Under the pieces are notes generated by a model, which was given only the letters and a program-made list of their open reading frames with translations, was not told the DNA's origin and did no database searches. DNA of 57,980 bases. Origin: UBA877 sp034436335. GTDB taxonomy: Bacteria; Chloroflexota; Anaerolineae; Anaerolineales; Villigracilaceae. The stretch is taken from the NCBI GenBank assembly GCA_034436335.1, contig DAOTVO010000032.1, forward strand, positions 1 through 57,980, in the 5' to 3' direction. Shown here piece after piece: positions 57,165 to 57,980 of the stretch (its first letter is position 1; each line of letters opens with the position of its first letter). The position numbers and the translations under genes are program-made.

Positions 57165-57845
57165 ATGTTTTCCAAATTGCTCTATGCCCTCGGCCGCATC
57201 CTCATCACTGCCTATGTCCGCTTTATGCTTAAACTGGACCTGCGCCTGCACGAAGCCCTGCCGGATGGGCCGGTGCTGTTCGCCGTTAATCATCCCAGCA
57301 CCACCGACCCGATTTTCATCCAGGTTTTGTTCCCCAAGCCGCTGAGCGTGATGATTACCAACAAGGCCTTCAGCATCCCGGTGCTGGGCGCTTACATGCG
57401 CAAGATGAAGCAGATTTGCGTCACGCCAGGGCAGGGGGAGCAGGTGCTCGAGGAAGCGCGTCAGGCGCTCGCCAGCGGCCGTTCGGTGGCGATTTTCCCC
57501 GAAGGCCTCATCAGCCCCTCGGACGGGTTCCACGCGCCCCGTTCCGGCGTGGCGCGGCTGGCGCTCAAGAGTGGGGTCCCGGTGGTGCCGGTGGGCATTT
57601 CACTGGTCGAGAAGGGCTGCAAACGCATCCCGGTCAAATTCGATGGCGAGCCGGATGTGATTGCCTGGTATCTGCGCGGCCCGTACGCGGTCACGATTGG
57701 CAAACCCCTGCGCTTCAGCGGCGACCCGGCCGACAAGTCGCTGGTCAAGCAGACTGCAGAAAACATCATGGAGCACATCCGCCGTCTGGCGCAGGAGAGC
57801 CGCCAGCGGACGATGGGAGTCTCAGTAGATCCAAATTTGCCTTGA
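57165..57845 (+). CDS. 1-acyl-sn-glycerol-3-phosphate acyltransferase-like (PlsC family)
   Basis: 226 residues. Acyltransferase block I NHPSTTDPI (HX4D), block III FPEGLISPSDGF and the later PVVPVGISLVE match the PlsC/LPLAT group that makes phosphatidic acid in the inner membrane. An amphipathic or hydrophobic N-terminus (LLYALGRILITAYVRFML) may anchor it. Start follows AAGGAGAG. The gene stands alone beside IS debris and its exact substrate cannot be told. Confidence 0.88.
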   Translation: MFSKLLYALGRILITAYVRFMLKLDLRLHEALPDGPVLFAVNHPSTTDPIFIQVLFPKPLSVMITNKAFSIPVLGAYMRKMKQICVTPGQGEQVLEEARQALASGRSVAIFPEGLISPSDGFHAPRSGVARLALKSGVPVVPVGISLVEKGCKRIPVKFDGEPDVIAWYLRGPYAVTIGKPLRFSGDPADKSLVKQTAENIMEHIRRLAQESRQRTMGVSVDPNLP

Positions 57846-57871
57846 GCGCGTCGCCCAATTGAGGATTTGGC

Positions 57872-57932
57872 GGGCTTGCTCTAACCTTGTATGATTGTTA
57901 GCGTCAACCAACAATCCAAGGAGAGCAAGCCC
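57872..57932. repeat. Inverted repeat just before the last ORF
   Basis: GGGCTTGCTCT (57872-57882) and AGAGCAAGCCC (57922-57932) are perfect complements. An inner AACAATCCAAGG resembles the complement of CCTTGTATGATTGTT (57885-57899) with a gap. The element ends at the ATG of the next ORF, as in a terminal repeat or an operator. Confidence 0.8.
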
Positions 57933-57980
57933 ATGTCCCATGTTACACCGAAACTCAGCGATCAGAAAGTCCTGAATGAA
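57933..57980 (+). CDS. 5' end of an unidentified ORF (window edge)
   Basis: Sixteen codons (MSHVTPKLSDQKVLNE) remain open to the end of the window, with GGAGAG upstream inside the inverted repeat. Too short to identify. Its place behind a long inverted repeat would suit a transposase, but that is a guess. Confidence 0.4.
   Translation, partial: MSHVTPKLSDQKVLNE

Noticed and set aside
56722..57345. 207-codon open frame beginning in the amidase remnant
   Set aside because: It leaves the amidase frame after about 55 codons and runs out of frame into the acyltransferase gene.

Overview
The window looks like a chromosomal piece of a GC-rich, respiring bacterium, most likely a member of Chloroflexota (Anaerolineae-like). 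This is an inference from gene content: an Alternative Complex III operon back to back with a caa3-type oxidase, a very large SecA, many Pro/Thr-rich lipoproteins, and many short palindromic repeats, some inside genes. No rRNA or universal marker was available to confirm it.

Layout. (1) 1-760: insertion-sequence debris, namely the C-terminus of an ISAs1-like transposase and a frameshifted second transposase. (2) 908-8572: galE on the plus strand, then a minus-strand series read from 8572 down to 1936: CBS protein, ArsB/NhaD-type permease, P-II-like small protein, Na+/Ca2+ exchanger, B12-binding protein, opine-type dehydrogenase and UPF0316 protein. (3) 8694-16449, minus strand: Alternative Complex III (diheme cytochrome, actA, split actB, actC, actD, actE, extra monoheme cytochrome). 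(4) 16585-26409, plus strand: caa3 oxidase (coxB with a cytochrome c tail, coxA of A2 type, a coxD-coxC fusion), a hairpin repeat array, copper/heme assembly genes (SCO, PCuAC, a cupredoxin-like protein, SURF1) and a fused cydDC. The two respiratory operons diverge from one ~130 bp promoter region. ACIII would oxidise quinol and pass electrons through cytochromes to the caa3 oxidase. (5) 26420-31583: rho, a LysM/M23 peptidase, biotin ligase, a small membrane protein, and a GltD-like oxidoreductase on the minus strand. (6) 31760-35263: a MacA/MacB-like efflux system. (7) 35552-39453: two secreted lipoproteins flanking an M32 carboxypeptidase. (8) 39515-43797: initiator tRNA, lepA, a UPF0104 membrane protein and a sugar-nucleotide epimerase. 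(9) 43862-57845: dnaE (minus), nitroreductase, secA, adenosine deaminase, aconitase, a decayed M20 amidase and an acyltransferase. (10) 57872-57980: a long inverted repeat and the first 16 codons of an unidentified ORF.

The most unusual feature is how heavily short palindromic or low-complexity repeats have colonised both intergenic and coding DNA. They sit in frame inside the B12 protein, SecA, CydDC (three places) and DnaE, supply or overlap the stop codons of three respiratory genes, and form a four-unit array of hairpins between the oxidase structural and assembly genes. A second theme is a shared extended -10 promoter (TGnTATAAT-like) upstream of several genes. I did not see a CRISPR array, a defence system or a riboswitch.
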